Shown here: piece after piece, positions 18,833-27,349 of the stretch
How the letters are laid out: the number at the start of each line of letters is the position of its first letter
Numbering within the stretch: position 1 is the stretch's first letter
Assembly: GCF_965184065.1 (NCBI RefSeq)
Contig: NZ_OZ239098.1
From: Methylopumilus sp026399645
GTDB lineage: Bacteria > Pseudomonadota > Gammaproteobacteria > Burkholderiales > Methylophilaceae
Length of the DNA stretch: 64,000 nt
Reading direction: 5' to 3' (one strand)
Notes under the pieces: generated by a model
The model's database searches: none
Told to the model about the DNA's origin: nothing
The model's input: the letters and a program-made list of their open reading frames with translations, nothing else
Translations under genes and position numbers: made by a program

Positions 18833-18850
18833 TTTAATTTAAGCTGAAAT

Positions 18851-18880
18851 AAACGGAGGCTTAAGCCTCCGTTTGTGTTT
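18851..18880 (+). terminator. Strong palindromic terminator after the PuuD-like gene
   Basis: A 24-base perfect palindrome at 18851-18874 (AAACGGAGGC, TTAA, GCCTCCGTTT) gives a 10-pair stem with a TTAA loop, followed by GTGTTTAT. The T-run is broken, but the leading A-run and GC-rich core make an intrinsic terminator likely. It separates the PuuD-like unit from the arg-leu-asd block. Confidence 0.8.
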
Positions 18881-18898
18881 ATAAGTACGGAAAATTGT

Positions 18899-20077
18899 AT
18901 GTCAAAAATGATGGATACTTACGCTAGACAACCCGTAACCTTTGAAAAAGGCGAAGGTGTGTGGCTATGGGCTAAAGATGGTAAAAAGTATTTGGATGCT
19001 TTATCCGGCGTAGCAGTTAACGGACTCGGACATGCACATCCTAAATTAGTGAAGGCCATTCATGAGCAAGTATCAAAACTTATTCATGTATCTAATGTTT
19101 ATCATATTGCTGAACAAGAAAAATTAGCTGAAAAGCTCACAGCTATTTCTCATATGGATAATGTATTTTTCTGTAATTCAGGATGTGAAGCAAATGAAGC
19201 TGCTATCAAATTAGCAAGGCTTTATGGACATCAAAATGGCATTGAAACACCAGAAATTATTGTAATGGAAAAAGCATTTCATGGGCGTACGATGGCGACG
19301 TTATCAGCTACTGGTAATCGTAAATCACAAGCTGGGTTCGAACCTCTTGTGGGTGGGTTTATTCGAGCAGCCTACGATGATTTAGAAGCTGTTCAACAAA
19401 TTGCCTCAAGAAAAAATAATGTGGTTGCTATTCTGGTAGAGCCCATTCAAGGCGAAGGTGGTATCAATATTCCAAGTAACATTCAAAACTATCTTAAAGG
19501 CTTAAGAGAGATTTGTGATCAACATAATTGGCTTTTAATGTTAGACGAAGTGCAATGTGGTATTGGTAGAACAGGAAAATGGTTTGCACATCAGCATACT
19601 TCTATTAAGCCTGATGTTATGACGCTAGCAAAAGGCCTTGGCTCTGGTGTGCCTATAGGCTCTTGCTTAGCTAGAGGTAAGGCAAGTCATGTATTTACGC
19701 CAGGTAAGCATGGATCTACATTTGGCGGTAATCCATTAGCAACTGCAGCAGGCTTCGCAACATTGAATATTATCGAAGAGGATAAGCTTTGTAACCATGC
19801 ATCAAAAATGGGCACACTAATTAATGAAGAATTTACTAAGCAATTAAAAGACTGCCCCCAGGTTAAGGCGGTGCGTAATTTAGGACTCATGGTGGGCATT
19901 GAACTTGATCAGCCATGTGGAGATTTAACTAAATTAGCGTTAGAAGAGGGCCTTCTGATAAATGTCACTGCAGAGAAAGTGATTCGTCTTTTACCAGCAC
20001 TCATCATAAATGAAGCTGAAGCGAGAGAATTGACTGTGAGACTATCCAAAGTCATCAAAGCTTTTTTAGCAAAGTAA
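18899..20077 (+). CDS. argD: Acetylornithine aminotransferase
   Basis: Class III PLP aminotransferase of arginine synthesis that converts N-acetylglutamate semialdehyde to N-acetylornithine; many also act on succinyl-diaminopimelate. Seen: SGVAVNGLGHAHPKLV, FFCNSGCEANEAAIKLAR, FHGRTMATLSATG, LDEVQCGIGRTGKWFA, and the PLP lysine in TLAKGLGSGVPIGS. The start chosen is the ATG at 18899 (393 residues, MSKMMDTYARQPVTF). The frame is open from a GTG at 18875, but that overlaps the terminator tail. It is followed within 22 bases by argF and then argG, a compact arginine operon. No argB or argC is in the window. Confidence 0.95.
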   Translation: MSKMMDTYARQPVTFEKGEGVWLWAKDGKKYLDALSGVAVNGLGHAHPKLVKAIHEQVSKLIHVSNVYHIAEQEKLAEKLTAISHMDNVFFCNSGCEANEAAIKLARLYGHQNGIETPEIIVMEKAFHGRTMATLSATGNRKSQAGFEPLVGGFIRAAYDDLEAVQQIASRKNNVVAILVEPIQGEGGINIPSNIQNYLKGLREICDQHNWLLMLDEVQCGIGRTGKWFAHQHTSIKPDVMTLAKGLGSGVPIGSCLARGKASHVFTPGKHGSTFGGNPLATAAGFATLNIIEEDKLCNHASKMGTLINEEFTKQLKDCPQVKAVRNLGLMVGIELDQPCGDLTKLALEEGLLINVTAEKVIRLLPALIINEAEARELTVRLSKVIKAFLAK

Positions 20078-20099
20078 CGTTTTAAGTAGAATTGATTTT

Positions 20100-21023
20100 A
20101 TGAAAACAAAACATTTTTTAAGGTTTAATGATCTCAAGCGAGATGAGTTTGAGTATATTTTCGCGAGAGCAAGTTGGATCAAAAAACAATTTAAAGAATA
20201 CGAACAGTATTGGCCTCTGGTCGACAGAACTTTGGTAATGATTTTTGAAAAAGCGAGCACTCGAACGCGATTATCTTTTGAAGCAGGCATTCAACAGTTA
20301 GGCGGCTCCGCAATTTATTTAAATACGAGAGACTCTCAATTAGGCAGAGGTGAGCCTGTAGAAGATGCAGGACAAGTTATTTCCCGTATGTGTGACCTTG
20401 TGATGATTAGAACATTTGAGCAAGATATCATTGATCGATTTGCACAAAACTCGAGAGTGCCTGTGATTAATGGATTGACGAATGAATATCATCCTTGCCA
20501 AATTCTTGCGGATATTTTTACCTATATTGAACATAGAGGTTCTATTCAGGGTAAAACAGTTGCATGGATTGGCGACTCAAATAATGTATGTAATACATGG
20601 CTCCAGGCGGCTGAGGTATTAGACTTTAATGTGCATGTTTCAACACCTAAAGGTTATGAGGTTGAAGTTGAGCGAGCAGGCTTGTACGGCGATAAACATT
20701 TTGAAGAATTTGAAGATCCTATGGATGCAGCGAAAGATGCTGAGATTGTCACGACTGACGTATGGACAAGTATGGGTTTTGAATCTGAAAACGAGGAACG
20801 TTTAAAAGATTTTGCAGACTGGCAAGTGGATCAGGAGATGATGTCAGTGGCATCCTCGAATGCTTTGTTTATGCATTGTCTTCCAGCACACCGAGGCGAG
20901 GAAGTGACTGCAGAAGTAATTGACGGCGCTCAAAGCGTTGTATGGGACGAGGCTGAGAATCGTCTTCATGTTCAAAAAGCATTAATGGAATACCTATTAT
21001 TAGGAAAAATGAAAAATGAGTGA
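20100..21023 (+). CDS. argF: Ornithine carbamoyltransferase
   Basis: 307 residues, the normal subunit size. It joins carbamoyl phosphate and ornithine to make citrulline. Motifs: carbamoyl-phosphate site FEKASTRTRLSFE, ornithine-site NEYHPCQILAD, and the C-terminal MHCLPAHRGEEVT with the catalytic cysteine. The starting region FLRFNDLKRDEFEYIF is typical of the anabolic enzyme. The last 8 bases overlap the start of argG, so the two are coupled. It is the middle gene of argD-argF-argG. Confidence 0.97.
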   Translation: MKTKHFLRFNDLKRDEFEYIFARASWIKKQFKEYEQYWPLVDRTLVMIFEKASTRTRLSFEAGIQQLGGSAIYLNTRDSQLGRGEPVEDAGQVISRMCDLVMIRTFEQDIIDRFAQNSRVPVINGLTNEYHPCQILADIFTYIEHRGSIQGKTVAWIGDSNNVCNTWLQAAEVLDFNVHVSTPKGYEVEVERAGLYGDKHFEEFEDPMDAAKDAEIVTTDVWTSMGFESENEERLKDFADWQVDQEMMSVASSNALFMHCLPAHRGEEVTAEVIDGAQSVVWDEAENRLHVQKALMEYLLLGKMKNE

Positions 21024-22230
21024 TATTAAAAAAGTTGTTTTAGCCTACTCTGGTGGATTAGACACGTCAGTTATTTTGAAGTGGCTACAAGAAACCTATC
21101 AGTGCGAAGTGGTAACTTTTACAGCCGATTTAGGGCAGGGTAATGAACTAGAGCCTGCAAAAGAAAAAGCTAAAGCTGCAGGTGTTAAAGAAATTTTTAT
21201 TGAAGATTTGAAAGAAGAATTTGTTCGAGATTTTGTATTTCCAATGTTTAGAGCAAATACGATTTATGAAGGCGAATATTTACTTGGCACCTCTATTGCG
21301 AGACCGCTTATTGCTAAACGTTTAATTGAGCTTGCTAAAAAAACGAATGCAGACGCTATTTCTCATGGCGCAACAGGTAAAGGTAATGATCAAGTTCGCT
21401 TCGAATTAGGAGCGTACGCACTTAATCCTGATATTAAGATTATTGCGCCATGGCGTGAGTGGAATTTGCTTAGTCGAGAAAAGTTACTTCAGTACGCAGA
21501 GAAAAATAATATTCCAGTTGAGATGAAGCATAAGAATGGTGGCAGCCCATACAGTATGGATGCCAATTTATTACATATTTCTTATGAAGGACGTCATTTA
21601 GAAAATCCTGGTGCTGAACCCGAAGAGGATATGTGGCGTTGGACTGTAAGTCCTGAAAAGGCACCAAATGAGTCTGAAACTATTGAGATTCAATTTAATA
21701 AAGGTGATCCAGTTAGTATTAATGGCAAAACCATGAAAGCACATGAAATATTAGCGACTCTTAATCAGATAGGCGGTAAGCACGGTATAGGTAGATTAGA
21801 TCTTGTGGAGAATCGATATGTAGGTATGAAATCTCGAGGCTGTTATGAAACACCCGGGGGCAGTATTCTACTAAAAGCGCATCGAGCCATTGAATCTATA
21901 ACACTAGATCGTGAAGTGGCACATCTTAAAGATGACTTGATGCCAAGATTTGCTTCTTTAATTTATAACGGCTACTGGTGGAGTCCTGAGAGGCTTGCAT
22001 TACAAACACTTATGGACCACACGCAAAATAATGTAAATGGCTGGGTGAGATTGAAGCTTTATAAAGGCAATGTCAGTGTGATTGGTAGGGATAGCGCAAC
22101 AGACTCTCTTTTTGATACCTCTATTGCAACATTTGAAGATGATGGAGGCGCATATGATCAAAAAGATGCAGCAGGTTTTATTAAACTCAATGCTTTAAGA
22201 ATGAGAATCGCAGCAAAAATTAAAAAATAA
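21016..22230 (+). CDS. argG: Argininosuccinate synthase
   Basis: 404 residues, the common length of the type I enzyme. It condenses citrulline and aspartate with ATP. The PP-loop AYSGGLDTSVILKW is at the N-terminus, followed by FTADLGQG, the SHGATGKGNDQVRFE segment and KHKNGGSPYSMDANLLHISYEG. It overlaps argF by 8 bases and is followed 11 bases later by ppnP, so transcription likely continues. The argininosuccinate lyase gene is not in the window. Confidence 0.98.
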   Translation: MSDIKKVVLAYSGGLDTSVILKWLQETYQCEVVTFTADLGQGNELEPAKEKAKAAGVKEIFIEDLKEEFVRDFVFPMFRANTIYEGEYLLGTSIARPLIAKRLIELAKKTNADAISHGATGKGNDQVRFELGAYALNPDIKIIAPWREWNLLSREKLLQYAEKNNIPVEMKHKNGGSPYSMDANLLHISYEGRHLENPGAEPEEDMWRWTVSPEKAPNESETIEIQFNKGDPVSINGKTMKAHEILATLNQIGGKHGIGRLDLVENRYVGMKSRGCYETPGGSILLKAHRAIESITLDREVAHLKDDLMPRFASLIYNGYWWSPERLALQTLMDHTQNNVNGWVRLKLYKGNVSVIGRDSATDSLFDTSIATFEDDGGAYDQKDAAGFIKLNALRMRIAAKIKK

Positions 22231-22241
22231 GGTGAATTTAA

Positions 22242-22553
22242 ATGGCTCAATTTGATAATGTAAGTGTAAAGAAAAAAGCAAATATTTATTTTGATGGTAA
22301 ATGTGTGAGCCATACCATTCTTCTTCCAAATGGAACAAGAAGTACGGTTGGCGTAATTTTTCCAAGCACATTAACTTTTAATACACAGGCAGCTGAGGTG
22401 ATGGAAATTCTCGCTGGGCACTGCCGCGTAAAATTACAGGGTGCTTCTGATTGGAATGAGTATAAAGAAGATCAAAAATTTTCTGTACCCGCAAATTCAT
22501 CATTTGAAATTGAAACATCAGATACGCTTCACTATGTTTGTCATTTCGAATAA
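22242..22553 (+). CDS. ppnP: Pyrimidine/purine nucleoside phosphorylase PpnP
   Basis: 103-residue cupin-fold protein of the former DUF1255 family. PpnP phosphorolyses several purine and pyrimidine nucleosides to base and ribose 1-phosphate. The family pattern is clear: FDNVSVKKKANIYFDGKCVSH, ILLPNGTRSTVGVIFP, EVMEILAGHCRVKL and the C-terminal FEIETSDTLHYVCHF. It lies between argG and a YajQ-type gene in a same-strand run with short gaps; no functional link to arginine synthesis is apparent. Confidence 0.92.
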   Translation: MAQFDNVSVKKKANIYFDGKCVSHTILLPNGTRSTVGVIFPSTLTFNTQAAEVMEILAGHCRVKLQGASDWNEYKEDQKFSVPANSSFEIETSDTLHYVCHFE

Positions 22554-22577
22554 ATTTATTAAGTAAGGAGATTCTGT

Positions 22578-23072
22578 ATGCCATCTTTTGATGTTTCATC
22601 TGAAGTAAATTTGGCTAATTTAACTAATTCTATCGATGTTGCCTCTAGAACGATTATTAATCGATACGATTTTAAGGGCACAACGGCAAAAGTCGAATTT
22701 TCAGAGAAAGAATTAACCATTACTCTTTACGGGGATTCAGATTTTCAATTGGGTCAAATTAAAGATATTTTGCTGCCTGCTATGGAAAAAAAAGAGGCTG
22801 ATAGCTCAAAAAGAATAGAACCTCAAGAGATTCAAACTGTATCTGGAAACAAAGTAAAACAGTTGCTTAAATTAAAATCAGGTATCGATACTGAGCTTGC
22901 AAAAAAAATCGTCAAATTGCTCAAAGACAGCGGGCTAAAAGTTCAGTCTGCTATTCAAGGTGAAAGCGTTCGCGTTTCTGGCGCCAAAAGAGATAACTTA
23001 CAAGATGCTATTGCATTCATTAAAAAAAGCATTTCAGACTTTCCCCTTGAATTTGGAAATTTTAGGGATTAG
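22578..23072 (+). CDS. yajQ: YajQ-family nucleotide-binding protein
   Basis: 164 residues with the two-domain YajQ fold. The N-terminus MPSFDVSSEVNLANLTNSIDVASRTIINRYDFKGT and the C-terminal FIKKSISDFPLEFGNFRD are characteristic. Some members bind cyclic di-GMP and act in transcriptional control (Xanthomonas); others have been linked to phage development or tRNA and nucleotide binding, so the role here is open. AAGGAG stands 9 bases before the ATG, a good ribosome-binding site. leuC follows after 8 bases. Confidence 0.92.
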   Translation: MPSFDVSSEVNLANLTNSIDVASRTIINRYDFKGTTAKVEFSEKELTITLYGDSDFQLGQIKDILLPAMEKKEADSSKRIEPQEIQTVSGNKVKQLLKLKSGIDTELAKKIVKLLKDSGLKVQSAIQGESVRVSGAKRDNLQDAIAFIKKSISDFPLEFGNFRD

Positions 23073-23080
23073 TAAGACGC

Positions 23081-24484
23081 ATGCAAGCAAAAACACTTTA
23101 TGAAAAATTATTTGAGAGCCATATTGTTAGAGAAGATGCTGGCACTTATCTCATTTACATTGATCGTCATCTTGTTCATGAAGTTACAAGTCCGCAAGCT
23201 TTCGAAGGTTTAAGAATTAATCATAGGCCTGTATGGAGAAATAAATCAGTTCTCGCAGTCCCTGACCATAATGTTCCAACAACAGATCGCTCACTTGGAA
23301 TTTCTGATCCTATTTCCAAGATACAGATCGAAACACTCGATGAAAATTGTAAACATTTTGGATTAACACAATTTCCTATGAATGATAGTCGTCAAGGTAT
23401 TGTTCACGTCATTGGACCGGAGCAAGGAAGTACATTGCCTGGTATGACAATAGTTTGTGGCGACTCTCATACAAGCACACACGGGGCATTTGGCGCTCTT
23501 GCTATGGGTATTGGTACTTCTGAAGTTGAGCATGTTTTAGCAACTCAATGTTTGATCCTGAAAAAATTTAAAACAATGGAAGTGCGGGTAGAGGGAAAAT
23601 TAAACAAAGGCATTACTTCAAAAGATATTGCTTTGGCCTTAATTGGAAAAATTGGAACAGCAGGTGGTACAGGTTATGCGATTGAGTTTACTGGTGAATC
23701 TATTCGCACTCTTTCTATGGAAAGTAGAATGACGATCTGTAATATGGCAATTGAAGCAGGCGCAAGAGCAGGTATGGTTGCAGTTGATGAAGTCACGCTA
23801 TCCTACATTGAAAATAGACCTTTCTCACCTAAAGGTGAAGCGTTTGAAAAAGCAAAAGTCTATTGGAAAACATTACATAGTGATAAAGATGCAAAATTCG
23901 ATAAAATAATCACGCTTAACGGAAATGAAATTCTCCCTCAAGTGACTTGGGGAACTTCACCTGAAATGGTTGTTGGTATAGATGGTATGACGCCTGATCC
24001 CAAAAAAGAAAATGATTTGTCGAAAAGAAAGAGTATTGAAGACGCTCTAGTCTATATGGGGCTTGAGCCCAACCTTCCTATAAATCAAATTAGTATCGAT
24101 AAAATTTTTATTGGGTCTTGTACTAATTCGCGTATTGAAGATCTGCGAGAAGCGGCAAGCGTACTTAAGGGCAAAAAAATCGCCAAAAATATTAAGTTAG
24201 CACTTGTAGTTCCTGGATCAGGCCTTGTCAAACTTCAAGCTGAAAAAGAAGGTCTAGATAAAATTTTCATAGACGCAGGATTTGAGTGGAGAGAGCCTGG
24301 TTGCTCAATGTGTTTAGCTATGAATGCTGATCGTTTAGACCCAGGAGAGCGTTGCGCATCAACTTCAAATAGAAATTTTGAAGGTCGACAAGGCCAAGGT
24401 GGTAGAACACATCTTGTAAGTCCCTCAATGGCAGCAGCTGCAAGCGTTCATGGTCATTTTGTAGATATAAGAGCTTTAAATTAA
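23081..24484 (+). CDS. leuC: 3-isopropylmalate dehydratase, large subunit
   Basis: 467 residues, aconitase family. With LeuD it isomerises 2-isopropylmalate to 3-isopropylmalate in leucine synthesis. The 4Fe-4S cysteines are seen in FIGSCTNSRIEDLR and PGCSMCLAMN. The N-terminus (AKTLYEKLFESHIV, LVHEVTSPQAFEGLR, PDHNVPT) and VCGDSHTSTHGAFGALAMGIGTSEVEHVL are typical. It is followed by leuD (3 bases) and leuB, then asd; leuA is elsewhere. Confidence 0.97.
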   Translation: MQAKTLYEKLFESHIVREDAGTYLIYIDRHLVHEVTSPQAFEGLRINHRPVWRNKSVLAVPDHNVPTTDRSLGISDPISKIQIETLDENCKHFGLTQFPMNDSRQGIVHVIGPEQGSTLPGMTIVCGDSHTSTHGAFGALAMGIGTSEVEHVLATQCLILKKFKTMEVRVEGKLNKGITSKDIALALIGKIGTAGGTGYAIEFTGESIRTLSMESRMTICNMAIEAGARAGMVAVDEVTLSYIENRPFSPKGEAFEKAKVYWKTLHSDKDAKFDKIITLNGNEILPQVTWGTSPEMVVGIDGMTPDPKKENDLSKRKSIEDALVYMGLEPNLPINQISIDKIFIGSCTNSRIEDLREAASVLKGKKIAKNIKLALVVPGSGLVKLQAEKEGLDKIFIDAGFEWREPGCSMCLAMNADRLDPGERCASTSNRNFEGRQGQGGRTHLVSPSMAAAASVHGHFVDIRALN

Positions 24485-24487
24485 TTT

Positions 24488-25123
24488 ATGAAACCATTTG
24501 TAACTCATACAGGTATTTTGGCTCCGCTTGATCGTGCAAATGTAGATACGGATGCAATTATTCCAAAACAATTTTTGAAGTCCATCAAGAAGACAGGTTT
24601 TGGAGCTTACCTCTTTGATGAATGGAGATATCTCGATCACGGTGAGCCGGGTATGGATTTAACTCAAAGAGTAAAAAATCCTGATTTTGTTCTCAATCAA
24701 GATCGATACGAAAAGGCAACCATTTTGATCGCGCGTGAGAATTTTGGTTGTGGCTCAAGTCGTGAGCATGCGCCATGGGCAATCGAAGACTACGGCTTTA
24801 GAGTAATCTTGGCGACTAGTTTTGCTGATATTTTTTTTAGTAATTGTTTTAAAAATGGTTTACTGCCTGTCGTTTTGTCTGGTGAGACAATCGATCGCTT
24901 ATTTAAATCTACCTATGCAAATGAGGGTTATGCCTTAACAATTGATTTAGAAAATCAATCCATTGTTCTTCCTTCGAATGAAAAAATAAGTTTTCAGGTG
25001 GATGCATTTAGAAAGCATTGCTTAATGAATGGATTAGATGATATTGGATTAACAATGCAGCATAGCGAAAGCATTAAAGCATTTGAAATGACTTACTACC
25101 AAAAAAATTCATGGCTACTTTAA
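24488..25123 (+). CDS. leuD: 3-isopropylmalate dehydratase, small subunit
   Basis: 211 residues, the usual LeuD length. It forms the swivel domain that completes the LeuCD active site. Motifs: APLDRANVDTDAIIPKQFLK, ILIARENFGCGSSREHAPWAIEDYGFR and the FADIFFSNCFKNGLLPV stretch. It starts 3 bases after leuC. A 17-base palindrome lies between its stop and leuB. Confidence 0.97.
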   Translation: MKPFVTHTGILAPLDRANVDTDAIIPKQFLKSIKKTGFGAYLFDEWRYLDHGEPGMDLTQRVKNPDFVLNQDRYEKATILIARENFGCGSSREHAPWAIEDYGFRVILATSFADIFFSNCFKNGLLPVVLSGETIDRLFKSTYANEGYALTIDLENQSIVLPSNEKISFQVDAFRKHCLMNGLDDIGLTMQHSESIKAFEMTYYQKNSWLL

Positions 25124-25124
25124 A

Positions 25125-25141
25125 TTAGAAAGACTTTCTAA
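25125..25141. repeat. 17-base perfect palindrome between leuD and leuB
   Basis: TTAGAAAG, A, CTTTCTAA: an odd-centred perfect inverted repeat that fills most of the 23-base gap and ends 5 bases before the leuB ATG. As RNA it could form a short 7-pair hairpin over the leuB ribosome-binding region. There is no T-run, so it is not an intrinsic terminator. Confidence 0.6.
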
Positions 25142-25146
25142 ATAAA

Positions 25147-26205
25147 ATGAAAATTGCAATATTACCTGGCGATGGCATCGGCCCTGAAATTACAAAACAA
25201 GCGGTTGATGTTTTAAGAGCGCTTAATGTAGGTGCAGAATTAATAGAGGCGCAAATTGGTGGTGCTGGTTACGAAAAATTTGGCGATCCGCTCCCAGATT
25301 CAACACTTGATCTAGCCATTAAATCTGATGCAGTTCTTCTTGGTGCTGTAGGCGATTGGAAATATGACGCGCTTCCAAGAGAAAAGAGGCCTGAGCGTGG
25401 ATTGCTTCGTATTAGAAAAGAACTTAATCTATTTGCTAATTTAAGACCTGCAATTTTATATCCCGAACTGGCTGGAGCCTCTTCGCTTAAACCTGAAATC
25501 GTATCTAATCTCGATATTATGATTGTGAGAGAACTTACGGGTGATATTTATTTTGGCCAGCCTCGAGGTATTCATGAGAATGAAAATGGTGAGCGTGAAG
25601 GTATCAATACAATGCGATATTCAGAATCTGAAATTAAACGCATTGCTCATGTCGCATTTCAGATCGCAATGAAGCGATCAAAAAAATTATGTTCTGTAGA
25701 TAAGGCCAATGTTTTAGAAACAACCGAGTTGTGGCGTCAAGTTATGATCGACATTTCAAAAGAATATCCCGAGGTTGAATTGACTCATATGTATGTTGAT
25801 AATGCTGCGATGCAATTGATAAAAAATCCAAAGCAATTCGATGTATTGGTTACAGGAAATATTTTTGGAGATATTTTATCTGATGAAGCCTCAATGTTAA
25901 CTGGCTCTATCGGCATGCTTCCATCCGCATCTCTCGATAGTAATAATAAAGGCATGTATGAGCCTAGTCATGGGTCAGCGCCTGATATTGCAGGAAAAAA
26001 TATTGCAAATCCGCTTGCTACAATTTTATCTTTAGCCATGATGTTCAGATACACATTCAATGATGAAAAAAATGCGAATAAAATAGAATCGGCTGTTAAA
26101 AAAGCATTAAGCCAAGGTTTCCGAACAGTAGATATTTATTCTGCCGGGGATAAAAAAGTAAGCTGTAGTGAAATGGGTGAAGCAGTGATTGCTTCTCTTA
26201 ACTAA
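25147..26205 (+). CDS. leuB: 3-isopropylmalate dehydrogenase
   Basis: 352 residues. NAD-dependent oxidative decarboxylation of 3-isopropylmalate to 2-oxoisocaproate. Seen: ILPGDGIGPEITKQAVDVL, the substrate-binding arginines in RGLLRIRKELNLFANLRPA, VRELTGDIYFGQPRG, and the metal and NAD region GNIFGDILSDEASMLTGSIGMLPSASL ... YEPSHGSAPDIAGKNIANP. It is the third gene of leuCDB, and asd follows 19 bases later. A palindrome precedes its start. Confidence 0.97.
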   Translation: MKIAILPGDGIGPEITKQAVDVLRALNVGAELIEAQIGGAGYEKFGDPLPDSTLDLAIKSDAVLLGAVGDWKYDALPREKRPERGLLRIRKELNLFANLRPAILYPELAGASSLKPEIVSNLDIMIVRELTGDIYFGQPRGIHENENGEREGINTMRYSESEIKRIAHVAFQIAMKRSKKLCSVDKANVLETTELWRQVMIDISKEYPEVELTHMYVDNAAMQLIKNPKQFDVLVTGNIFGDILSDEASMLTGSIGMLPSASLDSNNKGMYEPSHGSAPDIAGKNIANPLATILSLAMMFRYTFNDEKNANKIESAVKKALSQGFRTVDIYSAGDKKVSCSEMGEAVIASLN

Positions 26206-26224
26206 TTAAAGAACGGGATATCTA

Positions 26225-27340
26225 ATGAATCGAGTTGGTTTTGTCGGTTGGAGAGGTATGGTGGGTTCAGTTCTCATGCAAAGAATGCAAGAGGAACATG
26301 ATTTTAAAGAATTTGACTCAACTTTCTTTTCTACTTCTCAAACAGGAAATACAGCGCCATCTTTTTCTGGAAGTCAAAGCACATTAAAAGATGCGCATGA
26401 TATTAAAGAGCTTGCTGCAATGAATATTATTCTTTCATGCCAGGGGGGAGATTACACATCTGATATTTACCCCAAATTGAGAGACTCAGGATGGCAGGGT
26501 CATTGGATTGATGCAGCCTCTTCATTAAGAATGGAAAAAGATGCAGTAATCATTCTAGATCCACTGAATAGAGATCTCATTCAAGAAGCGTATAAAAAAG
26601 GTAACAAAAATTGGATTGGCGGAAACTGTACTGTATCACTTATGCTTTTAGCGCTTGATGGCTTGTTCAAGAAAGATCTTATTGAGTGGATTTCTTCAAT
26701 GACTTATCAGGCAGCAAGCGGAGCTGGGGCTCAGAATATGAGAGAGCTGATTTCCCAAATGGGAAATGTTTACAATCATGCAAAAGATTTAATCGATGAC
26801 CCTAAGGCATCCATCTTAGATATCGATCGAAATGTTTCGTCTACACTTAAATCTCAAGATTTTCCAATTGATAACTTTGGCGTCCCTTTAGCTGGAAGTT
26901 TAATTCCTTGGATTGATAAAGATTTAAATAACGGTCAAAGCAAAGAAGAATGGAAAGGCTCCGCTGAAACTAACAAAATTCTTGGAAGAGAAAATAATCC
27001 AATCGTCATTGAAGGGTTATGTGTACGTATTGGAGCAATGCGATGTCATAGCCAAGCCTTAACGATTAAATTAAAAAAGAATATTTCCTTAGAAGAAATT
27101 AATCAAACCATAAGCAGCGCTAATCAATGGGTTAAGTTAATTCCGAATGAGAGAGAAGTTTCAATGAAAGAGTTAAGTCCTGCCGCAGTCACAGGCAAGC
27201 TTTCTATTCCTATTGGTAGAATTAGAAAGCTCAATATGGGGCCTGAATACATTTCAGCTTTCACAGTGGGTGATCAGTTGTTATGGGGTGCTGCAGAGCC
27301 GCTTAGACGTATTTTAAGAATACTTATCAAATCTATTTAA
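26225..27340 (+). CDS. asd: Aspartate-semialdehyde dehydrogenase
   Basis: 371 residues, gammaproteobacterial-type Asd. It reduces aspartyl phosphate to the semialdehyde, the branch point to lysine, diaminopimelate, threonine and methionine. The NADP-binding N-terminus reads VGFVGWRGMVGSVLMQRM. The catalytic cysteine is in WIGGNCTVSLML. The substrate region includes RIGAMRCHSQALTIKL. It lies between leuB and fimV, an order (leuB-asd-fimV-truA) common in Betaproteobacteria. GAACGGGATATCT stands before the ATG, giving a GGGAT ribosome-binding site. Confidence 0.96.
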   Translation: MNRVGFVGWRGMVGSVLMQRMQEEHDFKEFDSTFFSTSQTGNTAPSFSGSQSTLKDAHDIKELAAMNIILSCQGGDYTSDIYPKLRDSGWQGHWIDAASSLRMEKDAVIILDPLNRDLIQEAYKKGNKNWIGGNCTVSLMLLALDGLFKKDLIEWISSMTYQAASGAGAQNMRELISQMGNVYNHAKDLIDDPKASILDIDRNVSSTLKSQDFPIDNFGVPLAGSLIPWIDKDLNNGQSKEEWKGSAETNKILGRENNPIVIEGLCVRIGAMRCHSQALTIKLKKNISLEEINQTISSANQWVKLIPNEREVSMKELSPAAVTGKLSIPIGRIRKLNMGPEYISAFTVGDQLLWGAAEPLRRILRILIKSI

Positions 27341-27349
27341 AAGAAATTT

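Noticed and set aside
18875..18898. GTG start giving argD an extra eight residues
   Set aside because: The GTG lies in the tail of the strong terminator and has no ribosome-binding site; the ATG at 18899 gives the family N-terminus.
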